A stretch of DNA of 64,000 nt, taken from Aquatica leii (Eukaryota; Arthropoda; Insecta; Coleoptera; Lampyridae). The notes beneath the pieces were generated by a model. The model worked only from the letters and a program-made list of their open reading frames with translations, was not told where the DNA came from and did not search any database. The stretch lies in assembly GCA_035610365.1 (NCBI GenBank), contig CM069436.1, positions 9,972,937 to 10,036,936 of the forward strand, read 5' to 3'. This document shows, one piece after another, positions 36,138-48,532 of this stretch; position 1 is the first letter of the stretch, and each line of letters starts with the position of its first letter. The translations under genes were made by a program, and so were the position numbers.

Positions 36138-37640
36138 AAGTGATGAGAACGATGCTAACACCACACTACAGCAAACCGCCGCATCTATATGGACTACCGA
36201 AGATACATAAAAACAACATGCCGCTTCGACCGATAACCAACTCTCGTAATGGACCCGCATACCAGCTATCCAAATTTCTACTACCAATTGTGCAACCACT
36301 ACAGAAGAACAGCTCATCTTTTGTCAAAGACTCCAAACATTTCGTTGAGATTCTGAAAACAATAGAGCTACAACCACCGGATCAATTAGTCAGCTTCGAC
36401 GTAGAAAGTTTTTTTATACTAATGTGCCAGTTGAAGAAGCATTGAAAGTAATGTAGTAGTAGTACTTACAATGGGTTCATCTCTATCGCCAGTAGTCGCC
36501 AACATCTACATGAACTGGTTTGAATCTCAGCCCATAGAGAAATCAAAATTTAAACCCAAAACATGGCTTAGATATGTTGACGTAATCGGCAACTAGACCT
36601 TTTTCTACAACATCTGAACAACATCAAACCATCCATCAAATTCACTATGGAAAAGGAAAAGGAGAACTCACTTCCTTTTTTAGGCGTTCACGTAACAAAG
36701 AACAAGGGAATTATGGAAACGACTGTCTATAGGAAACCAACACACACCGGTAGATATCTTAACTTTGAATCCAACCATTCCACATCTACGAAGAGGGGAG
36801 TAGTAAAAACTCTAATCGACAGAGCGTACAGGTTGTGCAACACAGAGAAAGGACTACGAGAAGAAATCAAAAACATTAGAAACGATCTATAGCAGAATGG
36901 TTATCCAGAAAAGATTGTAGGAGAGCTTTTACAGAAAAAGCAATCGAACACCAAGGAACAACCTAAAACAGAAGAACTGCCCAATTCACTGCTGACCATC
37001 CCATATGTCAAAGGTTTATCAGAATCAATAAAACGTATAGGGAAAAGCTACAACTTAAATACAGTGTTCAAATCATCGACCACCATTAGGAGTATAATTT
37101 CCAACACAAAGCCACAAACAAGTCGAGATTCCCAAAACTGTATTTACCAAGTTCTATGTGAATGTGGCAAGTGATACGTGGGAGAAACCAAAAGACCACT
37201 TGACATCAGACTGAATAAACATCAGACGCACACACAGAAAGGAGAGACTTCTAAGTCCGGCATCGCGCCACATTCGTGGGATAACCAACATCGAATGAAA
37301 TGGTCGGAAGCAAAAATCATACACAGAGAGGAACATTGGTACAAACGGAAGTTTAAAGTAGCGGCATTTACCAACAAGAACAAAGAAATTTTCAGCCAGC
37401 CAAGTGTCGAGATAAGCAACATATGGAAACCACTAATCGAACCTCTAAAACAACTTAAACTTCACTAAGCAATTTTGTTAATTAATCTGTTACGCTAAGT
37501 TGATTTTGTACGCTTGAACGCTTCATCGAACATGCCTTTAGTATGTAAGCTCCAGTAGTTTCTAAGTTTGTTAGTATTCACCTGATGACGATTGCAGATA
37601 CCACAGCAATCGAAACGTTGTGTATATTCGTTTCAAAATA
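36138..37640 (+). mobile_element. Penelope-like retroelement, a different family
   Basis: The RT fragments read HLYGLPKIHKNNMPLRPI (36180), SFDVESFF, GSSLSPVVANIYM (36475) and LRYVDVIGN, where the catalytic motif is destroyed. A GIY-YIG domain follows (CGK stop YVGETKRPLDIRLNKHQ, 37165 on). It is clearly more distant from the pair at 3760-7475 than those are from each other. Several stops and a deletion are present. The end near 37620 has an ATCGAAACGTTGTGTAT-type tail. Confidence 0.8.
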
Positions 37641-37654
37641 ATAAACAATGAAAG

Positions 37655-38160
37655 TTCAGCAGAAGACGCTCAAGTGTTGGTCTGCAGTGCAGTTATCATC
37701 CAAGTAGAGCATCGGGTCAGAAAAAGTCCATTGACTGTTACTTTTACGTTCAAGGATGTTGCCGAAATAAAGAGAGAACCGTCGCTATCGCCACGACTCT
37801 TTCTACCGGTGCCGCATTCAGTTATGAGACAACAGTCTTAATATGGAGGCAATGGAGCGTTTGGAAAGTGATGCCCAAAAGAGATGGAATGTTATGCATC
37901 CTAATAAAGTAGAAATATAAAAAGGTGTTCGACGAAAGTTAGTATAATCTAGTCAGAAGTCTAAAATCGTAATAAATAAGTTAACGCGCGTTCGAGTAAA
38001 AATAAATACCAGTTTAGATAAACCGTGTCATTTATCTGTGATCAGTGTTTATAAAAAATATCGAGTAATAGTTACATATAAATTACTTGTAAAATATATT
38101 TAAGAATCATAAATTTAATGTGAATAAAAACTCGTACCAAGTTTATACAATACGAAGGTA
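37655..38160 (+). mobile_element. Gypsy 3' end: post-macrodomain region plus LTR fragment
   Basis: 37665-37835 matches the sequence just after the macrodomain at 48343-48520 (CAAGTGTTGGTCTG, AAAAGTCCATTGACTGTTAC). It is followed by an LTR-like segment shared with 17930-18270. This shows that the LTR follows the macrodomain in this family. Confidence 0.65.
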
Positions 38161-38640
38161 TCAAAAGAGTCGCCGCATACATCCCCTTCCTCCAGCAGTA
38201 TAAGATATTAAAGATAACGGATCAGCTAAGATATGGAAAGCTATATTCAAATTAAAACAATTTTTTCAAAACCTCTTACAAGACAAGATTCAAACACCAT
38301 CATTGCAGAGTATATATCAGATTAATTCACGTAAACTGTCACCGTGGCGTTTCTTGACACATACAATTCGTTTATTCGATAAGATAAAATACTTCTAATG
38401 TACGATAAATATGGACATTTACCCTACTTTCCCTATAATAGAAATCGGTTATTTGCTGGGTAGGCAAAATATTGCTATGTGATTGGTTAACGACTAGTTT
38501 GTAAGATATCCACAAGGTAGTAGTCGTCATTAACATTGCTAACACAGTTATATTGAAACTGACCAATAATAATATTTCGCATATATAATAGCTACTTTGT
38601 ATAATTGTTTTTTTCAGAAACCTGTGTTACAAAAAAACAT
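38161..38640. other. Intronic spacer, no gene seen
   Basis: Intronic for EpsinR; no recognisable element or gene. Confidence 0.35.
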
Positions 38641-39020
38641 TATGTAACAGGATGTCGGATTTTAATCTACTCGTACATGAACATCCTGTGGACGACCATT
38701 TATGTACGTCTTATGGATTACCGTTAGATTACATCCAGTGGGCATCTTTTCCACGTCCAGAGACAACGCGCACGTTAATAATATAACGATGGTTTATGTA
38801 GATATAACGTGCGTGGATTGCATAAATGTCCTTGTGCTATGTTGAAAGGATATCAAAACTTCCTCCAATGAACATCCGGCAAATGTCCGTACGCGGTGTC
38901 TAGCAGATATCCAGTTTTGTATCAAATAAACATCCTGTAGACGTTCATAGGTTGTTATAGGTCCAGCGAATGAACTAAATACGGTTAACGTACATCTTAT
39001 GGACATCCATGGAATTTTAT
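38641..39020. repeat. Region with recurring ACATCCTGTGGACG-like words
   Basis: Variants of ACATCCTGTGGACG occur near 38672, 38705, 38735, 38870, 38930 and 38990, on both strands, in otherwise unique sequence. It may be a decayed mobile or simple-repeat unit. There is no coding sign. Confidence 0.35.
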
Positions 39021-39099
39021 TATGCTATGTCAGATAGACTTTAGTCAACGTTAAAATCGTCAGAATTAATTAATCAACATTTTCCATAACATTCAAGTA

Positions 39100-39105
39100 T
39101 TTATT
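39100..39105 (-). promoter_or_regulatory. Candidate polyadenylation signal for the Tel2 exon
   Basis: AATAAA on minus, about 149 bases past the TELO2 stop. If used, it ends the EpsinR-Tel2 transcript here and excludes the last EpsinR exon. Confidence 0.45.
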
Positions 39106-39253
39106 CTTATCTTTAAATCCTATGGTCGTGCATCGTATAATCTAAATTGATGTCGTTGATAAAAATAAAACAGGAATTTTAAAAACATTTAATTAAATAA
39201 AGCTGTATAATTACGTAAAAAAATTGTACTCTACAAAAAAATAGACAATTTCA

Positions 39254-41934
39254 TCAGTTAATATTTGACGAACCTTCCTTTAAGACACTATCCAATAAAT
39301 ACAAAACGTTCTGTGCTAAAATCTTACACTCCGTATTGGATTCTCCCCGAGGAGATAACGTATCCGATAATCGTAATCGCATTTCAAGTAATTCGTCTAA
39401 GAATTCTAATAATAAAATACTAGTAGGTATGTTAATGACGATGCAGGCTAACATATTCAATACACACATCCGAACTTTAACTTCTTTGTGAAACCAAAAA
39501 TTCCAAACTACAGTTATTAGTTCGTGTCCCATCTTAGGTGCCACAGGGCAATTTTGAGCAGAACACATAAACACTGAGAGCGTTTTTAAATAGTCGACGA
39601 GAAGAATGTTGTCACTGTCGTATTGAGAAGAAAACACAAAATGCGTTTTTCCAAACCCGTGTAGAAGCGGGTAGAAAAAATGCGCAGCCACGTTAGCAAA
39701 TTTATTTACCATTTCATAGACAAAATGTTTGTGTCTAATGAATCTCCTGGTTTTACTTTCAAGCCGTTTACGAATAACCTCTTCAGCTGATTCCACATTC
39801 GACTTTCTATTTAGTACCAGCTCTGCTTCAACGCCCTGTTTATTCTTCTTTGGCTTAATATTAGATAATATTTTAGAACTTTCTTGTAAAACATCAAGCA
39901 TTAACACTCTGTGCGTAATAGAGTAACTGGTACGCTCTGTGTGGAATTGTTTACACAGAAACTCAGCACCAACTTCTGGGTATATACAAACAATTCCGAC
40001 GCAGCTTTGAAAAACAATCGAATCAAAATTCTCCAAGTAGAAAGTCGGCGTTAACATGATTAAAATTTCCAAAATTTCTAACCCAAGAGACGCGTCGTCG
40101 TTAGGTAGTTGCTGGAGTATTAACTTTTCACAATTTTCCATACTTAAAGTAAATACATCAACATCTTTCGTTTCTAGTAAACCATCGCGTAAATCTCTTA
40201 AATAACCAGGAGGTTTTTTCGACTTTACCTTGGTATCGTTACTTAAATCGTACGGCTCAAAATCATCATCTGAATCTAAATCAAAATCCGAGTTATCGAT
40301 CATTGTAATAATCGCGCTTTTATTTTTGACAGATTCCGTTACGATTTCATTCTTGGGTTCTTGAAGCGCGCCTCGACTGCGAAACTTTCGTTCCGGAGGA
40401 ATATATTCTATCGTGGTATTATCCTTAGTAATCAAACCGGCCGATTGCATCATCGATGTAATTAAATCCTCAAAAACGAGGTCTTTACCTATTGGTTTAA
40501 AATCGTGAAGAGACTTTAGAGTTTTTACCAACTTCTGAGCTTCTTCCGATTTAATTTGTTTTAGATCAAAGTCTAACTTGATTTCTTTTTGTTTTTCGTT
40601 GTCTTTATTCAGATAATCCATCACAACTTCAGCAGTTACCATTCCAATTATTCTGATTTCTTGAACGACTGATTCTAAGTGCGCGCGTATACCCGGGTGT
40701 AATTTTTCTTGTAATTTAGATCTATTGACCGAGTTTAATTCGCATTTTGACAGAAGCGCTGATATAGCAACTATGTATTTTGTTATGTATAAATGCTGTT
40801 CGACGCTAGTGTGGTTAATAGCCGATTTATCTGACCACGTAGTGACAAGCTTTAGAAGTAAATCAAACAATTCTTCTTCAGATACTTTTCTTACGTATGT
40901 TGTAAGATTATAAATGATTACATCGTCTCCAGATAAATAATAAGTCAAAAGAGGAATTTTGGTGGTAATTATATAGATCCAATCTTTATTTTGGAACAAA
41001 GAGGAATCCAAAATGTTGCAACCGTTAGGATGTTGCAAAATCATCACCGCAATTACTTCGATCGCGGGTCTGCTCAAATTCGTCAGTAGTTGGATAACGA
41101 TTTTTCGGTGCAAAGATTTTTCTGTCCAAATTGAAAGTACATCTATAAAATTTTCTACCAAGTTATTGTAACTTAATAGAACTTTATTTAACAAAATGGT
41201 CATTAGTTCTAAGTTAAATGTATAACGCCCGTCTAAATCACAGATAAACTCCACGAATTTAATCACATTCATCATTATCAAATTGCAAAAATTTCTACGC
41301 TCGAAAACTTCGGGAAAATCGCCGTTAGTTGAATTGGCAACTCTATTTGGAAGCGATATAATTATTTGAACTGTGTTTTCCCATTTAGAGATCGCGTCAA
41401 CTTCTTGCGCAACACCACCATAATCACGTTTAAAACAAATGTAACAAAAAACGCTGAAAATACCGTCACTTTTCATTAAGTTTTCGATTATTTTAATCAC
41501 TGACTTTAATTTGCTCGGGCTATCGCATTTTAAGTGTTTCACGAACACCGCCAAACTTTCACAAAAAAACCAATGATTTTCCACAACGAATAACCGAAGA
41601 AGGTGTTCATAAATCTTTTCGTTACAATAAGGAAAATTGTGATCAAACTTATCAATCATCAGTTCGATCACTTTTCCGTATGCTCGATCGGCGTAAAGAC
41701 GCCAATCGATTAATCCATCATCAAGACCGATGACTTTTTGAACTGTTAACGGTCCCGGAAAGAATTCCACCAAGTGTTGGATTTGTTGTAAAATGTGATT
41801 AATATCATCGTTTGATGAAATTTTTTTAATTCTTCTTAAATCGTTTAAAACTGCAGCTGTTGCAGAATCTAACGTTATAACGTCCGATGTCGAAGCGTTT
41901 TCGGATATTTTCACTTCGTCTTCGGTTTTATGCT
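39254..41934 (-). CDS. TELO2: Tel2 (TELO2) as a single alternative terminal exon of EpsinR
   Basis: Tel2 forms the TTT co-chaperone complex with Tti1/Tti2 and stabilises PIKK kinases (ATM, ATR, mTOR). The exon encodes 892 residues collinear with Tel2: N-terminal helical repeats, GMVTAEVVMDYLNKDN, the acidic motif DLDSDDDFEPYDLS (near 40260-40290), PGYLRDLRDGLLE and a C-terminal repeat block. The DSDD motif corresponds to the CK2-phosphorylated site through which human TELO2 binds PIH1D1 of R2TP. The exon begins after a pyrimidine-rich TTTCCCGTTTCAG acceptor (CAG at 41937-41935) in phase 1. The first in-frame ATG is at 41659, 92 codons inside, so it cannot start a complete Tel2 by itself. The EpsinR donor at 51940 is also phase 1. 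The fusion would be 1332 residues (3999 coding bases). No stop or frameshift is seen. Confidence 0.9.
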
Positions 41935-41959
41935 CTGAAACGGGAAAGCTCAAATGAGT

Positions 41960-44176
41960 TTCCCGGTTCTTGATATATTTGTAACTTAAGGGTTGTTTTT
42001 ACTGGCACAGTGAAGATATCACTAATTATTGATGTATCCATTTATATCTCATTAAATGTTAATCACTGAAATTATATACAACACTCATTTCATTTTTCAT
42101 TTTACGGAAGAGAAAACATTTTTTAATTTCAAAATAAAAATAAACCACGAATCAATTGGTTTTTACTGTAATAGAATCGATTTGATATTTGTTTAGAAAT
42201 ACTGGGTAAATTACGAAATTTAAGGTTGTAAATACAATAAAAGGAATGAAAGTATATAGAGCGGTGAATTTTTCGATGTTCACGACTGAGACTCAATAAA
42301 AATGCACTTATAAAAAATCCCAATTCCAAAACAAGTCTTGTTATTGAAACAATTCGTTTAGACAAAAATCTTTAAATACAGAAACAAAGTGGTTCAAATT
42401 CCTGACACGATATATAGGATGTTAATGATGGCCACATCTCACGTTCGATTTTTGACAAAATATGAAAATGCTGAAATGGTGCGAATTATTTTGTTTTATT
42501 TAAAATATGAAAATGATTCGCAAATTCTCTTGCAGTAACCATTCAAATTTTTCTATGAATCAGTAGTACATATTACTACATTCTCCGAAAAGAAGAATCC
42601 TCAGAGTACACTCAAAAAAAGAAAAAACGGGACACTATTTGCTACGAACTATAAACATATAGTTGTGTAAACCTTATCTAACACAGACTGAAGATATGCA
42701 TTTTTTAGAGATTATCGTGAAATTTTTCCAAATTTGTTAGGAAAACGCGCTCGGTTTTACGCCGCTATCTTTGGTTATGTTAGTAGAGATAAATTGTTAG
42801 TTGTATTAGCACATGGAAAAATTGGACTACTGGCAAAACTCAACCATGTAAAAAAAAGAATTAACGCATTGAGCATGGAGCTCCAGGGTAATGCGGAAAC
42901 TCATGCCAAACAGTTAAAAAAATATGTTAGTATATAGTAAGCATTTATAATTCTACAAAACTATACATTAAAACTAATTAATTAAAAAAAATATAAAAAA
43001 TTACAATCGAATTTAAAAAAATTTAAATGTGTACCTTAATTTAGTTTAATAAATCGCAACTCTGCATAACTTCAGTATCGTAATTTTTTATGTTATTAAT
43101 GATTGTTTAATCTACTTCTAAACAAATTTGCAGAAAAAATCGCATTATTACAATTACATGTTTAAATATATATTTAATAAAATTATTTTTAATACATAAT
43201 ATATAAAAACATAATAAATCATGTTTGCGGTGTATATTTATATAGTAACTTTAATTTGGAAATGTTTAAATGATTTATATTGGCATTAAATTCAAAACGA
43301 TTTTCTATGGCTAGATCCGTGGATTTATTGATTTGAAAAAATGGGGGGACTGCTTTCTAATTTTTGTGTTTTCTTATGTAGAAATGTGTGTAGAATACGA
43401 TTCAAGAATTAAAATGAAAATAAAGTGATCTTTTTGGTGAAATTTGATAAAAACCATGCAGAGTCGAGAGTAATCTAGGCATCGAGTATTCTTAAATTTG
43501 TAGAAATTAGCGGTACTGCCTTTTGGGTTTGCATTTCGTTTTATAATTTGCATATTAAAATATATTTTTCAAGTTGATTACATAGTTATTTAAAAAAATA
43601 TATAACTGTCGCGCTTTCCCTCTGTCCGGTGTTAAAAGTTTGCAAAATCTATAACTGGAAAGTTCTGGCTAACTATTTAAATAATTTAATAATTTAATCA
43701 CAAACATAAATTTATTAAAGTAAAATAATAATTACGCAACCAACAAACAAAAAAAACAGTATTTTTAATTCGTTATATGTACATCAAATGTAACTTAATT
43801 TTTACGCGCATTGTTATATGACAGTATTGTGAAATCCTCTACAGTGCGGTAAAATGAGCACTAAATTTCAAGCTTTAAGAAACATCTAAAAAGTATGATA
43901 ACTAGATAATACTAAACTTTCTATAAATAAATCTTACTTTACATTATATTTAATTATATAAGTGTACAAAAACGTAAAGATTTTTGACTTGAATTTGAAT
44001 TTATATTTTAATTATGGTTACAGTTCGCTATTGACAGCTGTCAAGTTACCGACGATGCTAGATTGTACGCATTTGATTTGTTTTTCTTTTTTATATAAGC
44101 CAAGTAATTATTCAAGAAAATTGTAATTGGTAAACAGTAAGAAAATAAAATTTATCAAGTTGCAGTAGGTACCTAT
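41960..44176. other. Intronic stretch, no gene seen
   Basis: AT-rich intron sequence between the Tel2 exon and a gypsy element. The open frame at 42734-42937 (plus) has no family resemblance. No RNA gene was recognised. Confidence 0.4.
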
Positions 44177-44577
44177 TGAAACGTTCTCAAATTCAAAAGC
44201 CTTCTCGAAGTTGTTATCCATCTTCTAGAACGTATACCGAAAGATATGGAACATTCGAGAACGATTTCCAAAATGTGTATAAATACGGAACAAAAAAAAC
44301 AAGAAGATTATTTAAGTGTAAATAAATAAGTGATTAACGCGTGTGCGATAAAGATACGGAGTACGTGACTTTAATATAAACAAGTGTCGCTGTTTAGATA
44401 AATAGAAGTTATCCGCGGACTTTATCTTCGTGTAAGTGCGATATAAATTATAGTGTAAGTGTTTTTTTTTTAATATCTTTAAATTTAATTGGATCGGTTA
44501 ATTTAAACGTGTATATATTTTTAGTATAAGTAAAATTAAATTAGTTTTAGTAATAAAATTCGTTACAAGTGGCGTCA
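44177..44577 (+). repeat. 5' LTR
   Basis: Begins TGAAACGTTCTCAAATTC and ends in CA at 44576-44577. The first roughly 115 bases are repeated at 48533-48656. TGGCGTCAGTGCAGG starts at 44580 and is a likely tRNA primer site; the tRNA was not determined. Confidence 0.75.
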
Positions 44578-44772
44578 GTGCAGGGTATCGTTCGCGAATT
44601 TTAGTGTAAATATCATTAAGTAATATCGCTCCCGTAATAAAAACATTGATTGCGTAAATAACTGTTAAGTATGCGATACGCGTGTTTATTTATAAAGTGT
44701 AATCATAGCTACATCAGTTCGTTAAAGTAGTGTTATTAAACTTTTTTTTTATTATTATTCGTGGTTAAATTT

Positions 44773-45540
44773 ATGCCGGTGACGCGTTTGCAAGCAGTTA
44801 AAATGGATTCAAAAATATTTGAAATTCTCAAATCGATGAATAAAAATATGGAAGAAAATAATAAAAAATTCTTAGAAAATTCTAGAAAAATTGAAGGAAA
44901 GTTTTACGAAAATTCTCAGAAAATTAAAGAAAAATGATTTGAAAACACCCAGAAGATAGAAAAAGAGAAGAGATGGAAAAATCTAAACGTTTAAAAGAAG
45001 AAATACAAACGAGCATAGAAAATCAAATAAAAATTGTTCAAGAGGAAACCCAAACAGATATGTTAAATTTAAAAGAAATTTGCGAATCTATGAATGACAA
45101 AATAGAAGCAGTAGAGGATAGAATGAAACTGCTTGAAGAAAGAATGAACTAAATGATTTGCCATAGTGAAGGAAGCGTCACGAGCGAAGATTTAATAATG
45201 AACCGTCGGGAAGAAACCACTCACTAGTTTAAAGTTGTACCTCCAAATTTTAATGGTAAAGTTCTATGGTCCACCTACTACAAGCAGTTTGAAGCCGCAG
45301 CTAGAGCTAATGGTTGGATCAACAAACAGAAAGCGACGTCTTTAATAGTGTCCTTACGCGGAGAAGCGCTTGGAATTTTACAAACTGTTCCTGACCACCT
45401 ACAAGAAAATTACGAACTCTTAATTTAACGATTAGAAATGAGATATAGAGATGCTAATCTTCAACAAGTCTATCAAGCTCAAATTAAAAGTCGGGTTCAG
45501 AAAGCTGCCGAAAGTCTTCAAGAGTTTGAGGCTGACATCG
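44773..45540 (+). pseudogene. Gypsy gag fragment
   Basis: The ATG at 44773 starts MPVTRLQAVKMDSK, followed by a Lys/Glu/Asn-rich coiled-coil with stops (first TGA near 44936). It then gives a capsid-like segment with VPPNFNGKVLWSTYYKQFEA and EALGILQTVPDHLQENYELL (45235-45420), which is typical of gypsy gag. Confidence 0.75.
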
Positions 45541-46420
45541 CAGGGCCGTTCCCAGAATCCGATTCGGGAAATAAATACATCTTGGTGGCGATGGATTATT
45601 TCACGAAATGGATCGAGGTTTACGCCATACCCAATCAAGAAACAGCTACTGTCGCAGACGTATTAGTAAAAGAGTTTTTCTGCCGGTTTGGAGTTCCGTT
45701 GGAATTACACTCCGATCAAAGCCGCAACTTTGAGTCTAGGCTGTTTCAAAAAGTTTGCCGACTGTTGGGAATTAAGAAAACTAGGACGACGCCTCTCCAT
45801 CCTCAATCTGATGGCATCGTTGAGCGGATGAATCGAACAATGGGCAAGTACTTAGCCCAAGTAGTGTCCGAACACCAAAGAAACTGGGATCAGTACTTGC
45901 ACCTTTTCTAATGGCATATTGATCATCCGTTCACGAAAGCACAGGCCACACACCATCCTGTGTGATGCTCGGTCGCAAAATACGGCTGCCATGCGACCTC
46001 CAATTTGGACGAAAACCGGAAGAAGTTGCTGGAGAAGATTATCTCAGCAAGCTGACCAAGAGGCTAGACGAAGTACATGAAAAGGTCCGTAAAAACACAC
46101 AAATTGCCAGTGACCGGATGAAGACTAGATATGACGTTAATGCACAAAATGGTCGGTTTCAACCTGGCGACATGGTGTGGTTGTATAATCCCCAAAGAAG
46201 ACGTGGTTTGTCGCCGAAGCTACAAAGGCAATGTGAAGGCCCCTAGGAAGTCGTGGAGCGTATTAATGACGTCTTATACCGCATCCGAAAACCACCCAGA
46301 AGCAAGCCAAAACTGGTCCACGTCGATCGTCTAGCCCTGTTTGCTGGCGATAACCACAATACACAAGTTCAGATCCGAACCAGAGTAATAAGCAGCAGAA
46401 CCAAGAATCAAATCGAAGAA
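45540..46420 (+). pseudogene. Gypsy integrase fragment
   Basis: Catalytic-core blocks IAGPFPESDSGNKYILVAMD, FTKWIEVYAI, LHSDQSRNF and KKTRTTPLHPQSDGIVERMN are followed by a C-terminal region with FQPGDMVWLYNPQRRRGLSPK and KLVHVDRL. The retroviral-type DDE integrase core is recognisable. Stops near 45909 and 46244 break it. Confidence 0.85.
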
Positions 46421-46451
46421 ATGGAGTTTATGAACTTAGAGGAGAGTTGGA

Positions 46452-48114
46452 TAAAATGGGGTGGTCGGATAAGACGGGGTATCCCCACTTTCCCGCCTTT
46501 ATTTTGACTGTTAGTACGTGGAGGTGGTTTACCGCGTTCGTTTTATTTAGTTCCTTAGAGTTAGGTGAACCGATTGTACGTTTTTTCCAGATTTCGCAAA
46601 GAAAAGTTAAGTATTCGGACGATTTATTAAAATTTTGTGGTGACATACTTTTTGTGAGGACTCTAAAATCGTTAACAATCTAAAGTCATGTAAGTATCTA
46701 TTGGTTTAATCACGTATTAAGCGATGTAATGATATATCTTGTAGAAGGAAGCTGTAAATTTTAGCCGAGTTACAACACATTTTGTGAATATTGTACCAGT
46801 GCGATAAAATAAGGTACTAGTTGGTTTTATAAAATGGGGTACCCCGTTTTATCAAACTTATACTTTTCTCACTTAGTTTTTCCTTTCAGACTGTTCAAAA
46901 TTTTATACAATATGGCTAGTAATTACAAAAGAAAAACAAGCCGCCAGTCTTGGTCGGAAGATAGCATGCGCCGTGCGATTCAAGAGGTGATAAATGGAAA
47001 CATGGGCTATTTTAAAGCGTCAAAGGCATATTTAGTACCCCAGACTACATTGGAGAATCGTGTCAAGAAGGCGAAATCAGGCGCAACTATTTCCGATGCA
47101 AGCAAGAAAGGTTCATTAGGAAGTCGTAAACCAGTGTTTAACTCAAGGCAGGAAAAGGAACTTGTAGAATATGCTCTTTTAATAGAAAATAGATTTTTCG
47201 GACTAACATTAAAAGAACTACGAAGTATTGCATTTGAACTCGCAGTACGGAACAATCTGTCCCACAATTTCAACAGAGACAAACAGATGGCTGGAAAGTG
47301 TTGGCTATACTCATTCCTTAAACGTAATCCTGAACTGAGGCTTAGATCGCCAGAAACAACATCCCAAGTTCTTTGATTTACTAAGTAGATTATTCGCCCA
47401 ATATCAGTTTTCACCAGATAGAATCTACAATGTGGATGAAACTAGTGTGACAACTGTTCCAAAAAAGCAATCGAAAGTTCTCGCGCTGCGTGGTAAACGT
47501 CAGGTTGGAAGTGTTGTTTCAAGGGAGCGAGGAACTTTGGTTACAGCAGAAACCTGTATGAGTGCCGCAAGAAATTATATGCCTATTATGTTTGTATTTC
47601 CTCGAAAGAAAGCTAATACAGAGTTACTGGAAGGTATACCACCAGGGACTTCAGCTGAATATCACGAACGTAGTTGGATGCCAAAGGATATTTTTTAAAG
47701 TAGTTTGAGCGCTTTATTACTTTTGTCAAGCCAGCAGAAGAAGATCCAGCTCTTCTACTTTTAGATGGACACGCAACCCATACTAAATCTTTGGAGCTTA
47801 TAGATGCGGCAAGGAAAAATCACGTCATCCTATTATGCTTCCACACTGCACTCATAAGATGCAGCCCATAGATGTTGCCTTCTTATCTCCAGTTAGCACT
47901 TATTATTCTGAAGAGTGTAGAAAGTGGATGCAATTGAACCCTGGAAGGGTCATAACAATCAGACAGGCTCGAAAACTTTTCGGCACTGCTTTCACGAAAG
48001 CGGCAGTTAATGGGTTCAGAAAGACAGGGATTTTTCCGACGGATCGTAATGTGTTTAAAGACTGGATGTTTCAGCCTGCAGAAACCACTGACACAATGAC
48101 CGGCAGTCAAAAAG
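46452..48114 (+). mobile_element. Pogo-like (CENP-B/DDE_1) transposon nested in gypsy
   Basis: The transposase starts at the ATG at 46912 (MASNYKRKTSRQSW) with a psq-type helix-turn-helix and a CENP-B-like domain. A frameshift near 47365 separates this from the nuclease core, which has NVDETSVT (47430), LLLLDGHATHT (47755) and MQPIDVAFL (47862). A stop at 47696 and another frame change near 47835 follow. The left end has ATAAAATGGGGTGG; no matching right end exists, so the right end is deleted where it meets the macrodomain. Confidence 0.82.
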
Positions 48115-48366
48115 GTTTTAGGACTACGTGGTGACAGACGCTTCGTTTTCTATTTGGTCACCAAGAAATACTCACGTACCAAAGCGTTATACAAAAATCT
48201 GTGGCGAGCATTATGGAATCTCAAGAGGGAAATGGAATTCCACCATGTAAAGAAATTGGCAGTACCCAAGCTTGGTTGTGGCTTAGATCAGCTGAATTGG
48301 AGGACAGTTCGAAACATGTTGGAGGTCGTCTTCCGAAGAACAGGCGTTCAAGTGTTGGTCTGTAGT
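48115..48366 (+). pseudogene. TARG1/OARD1-like macrodomain, C-terminal two-thirds, in gypsy element
   Basis: One clean frame reads VLGLRGDRRFVFYLVTKK, VKKLAVPKLGCGLDQLNW and VRNMLEVVFRRTGVQVLVCS. It aligns with human TARG1 from VAVLKRDGRYIYYLITKK to the domain end. In TARG1 the first Lys of TKK (Lys84) and the Asp of GCGLD (Asp125) are the catalytic pair; both are present here. The N-terminal third is lost at the junction with the pogo-like element. The domain lies after integrase and before the 3' LTR, the position of env in errantiviruses. Further sequence to 48530 is open but unrecognised. Confidence 0.82.
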
Positions 48367-48532
48367 TACCAACCAAGAAGAATATCGGGTCAAGAAAAGT
48401 CCATTGACTGTTACTTTTATGGTCAAGGAAGTTGTCGAAATGGAGAGAGCTACCGCTATCGCCACGATCTTTTCTACCCGTGTCGCATCCAGTCTTCTGT
48501 TCTGGGACAGAACAGTCCTAAGGAGAGAGCAG

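Noticed and set aside
39254..41953. Tel2 as an independent single-exon gene starting at 41953
   Set aside because: The codon at 41953 is TTG and lies inside a splice-acceptor tract; the first ATG in frame is at 41659. A spliced fusion fits better.
42734..42937. Plus-strand open frame of 67 codons in the intron
   Set aside because: No recognisable family, no splice context, and of a size expected by chance.
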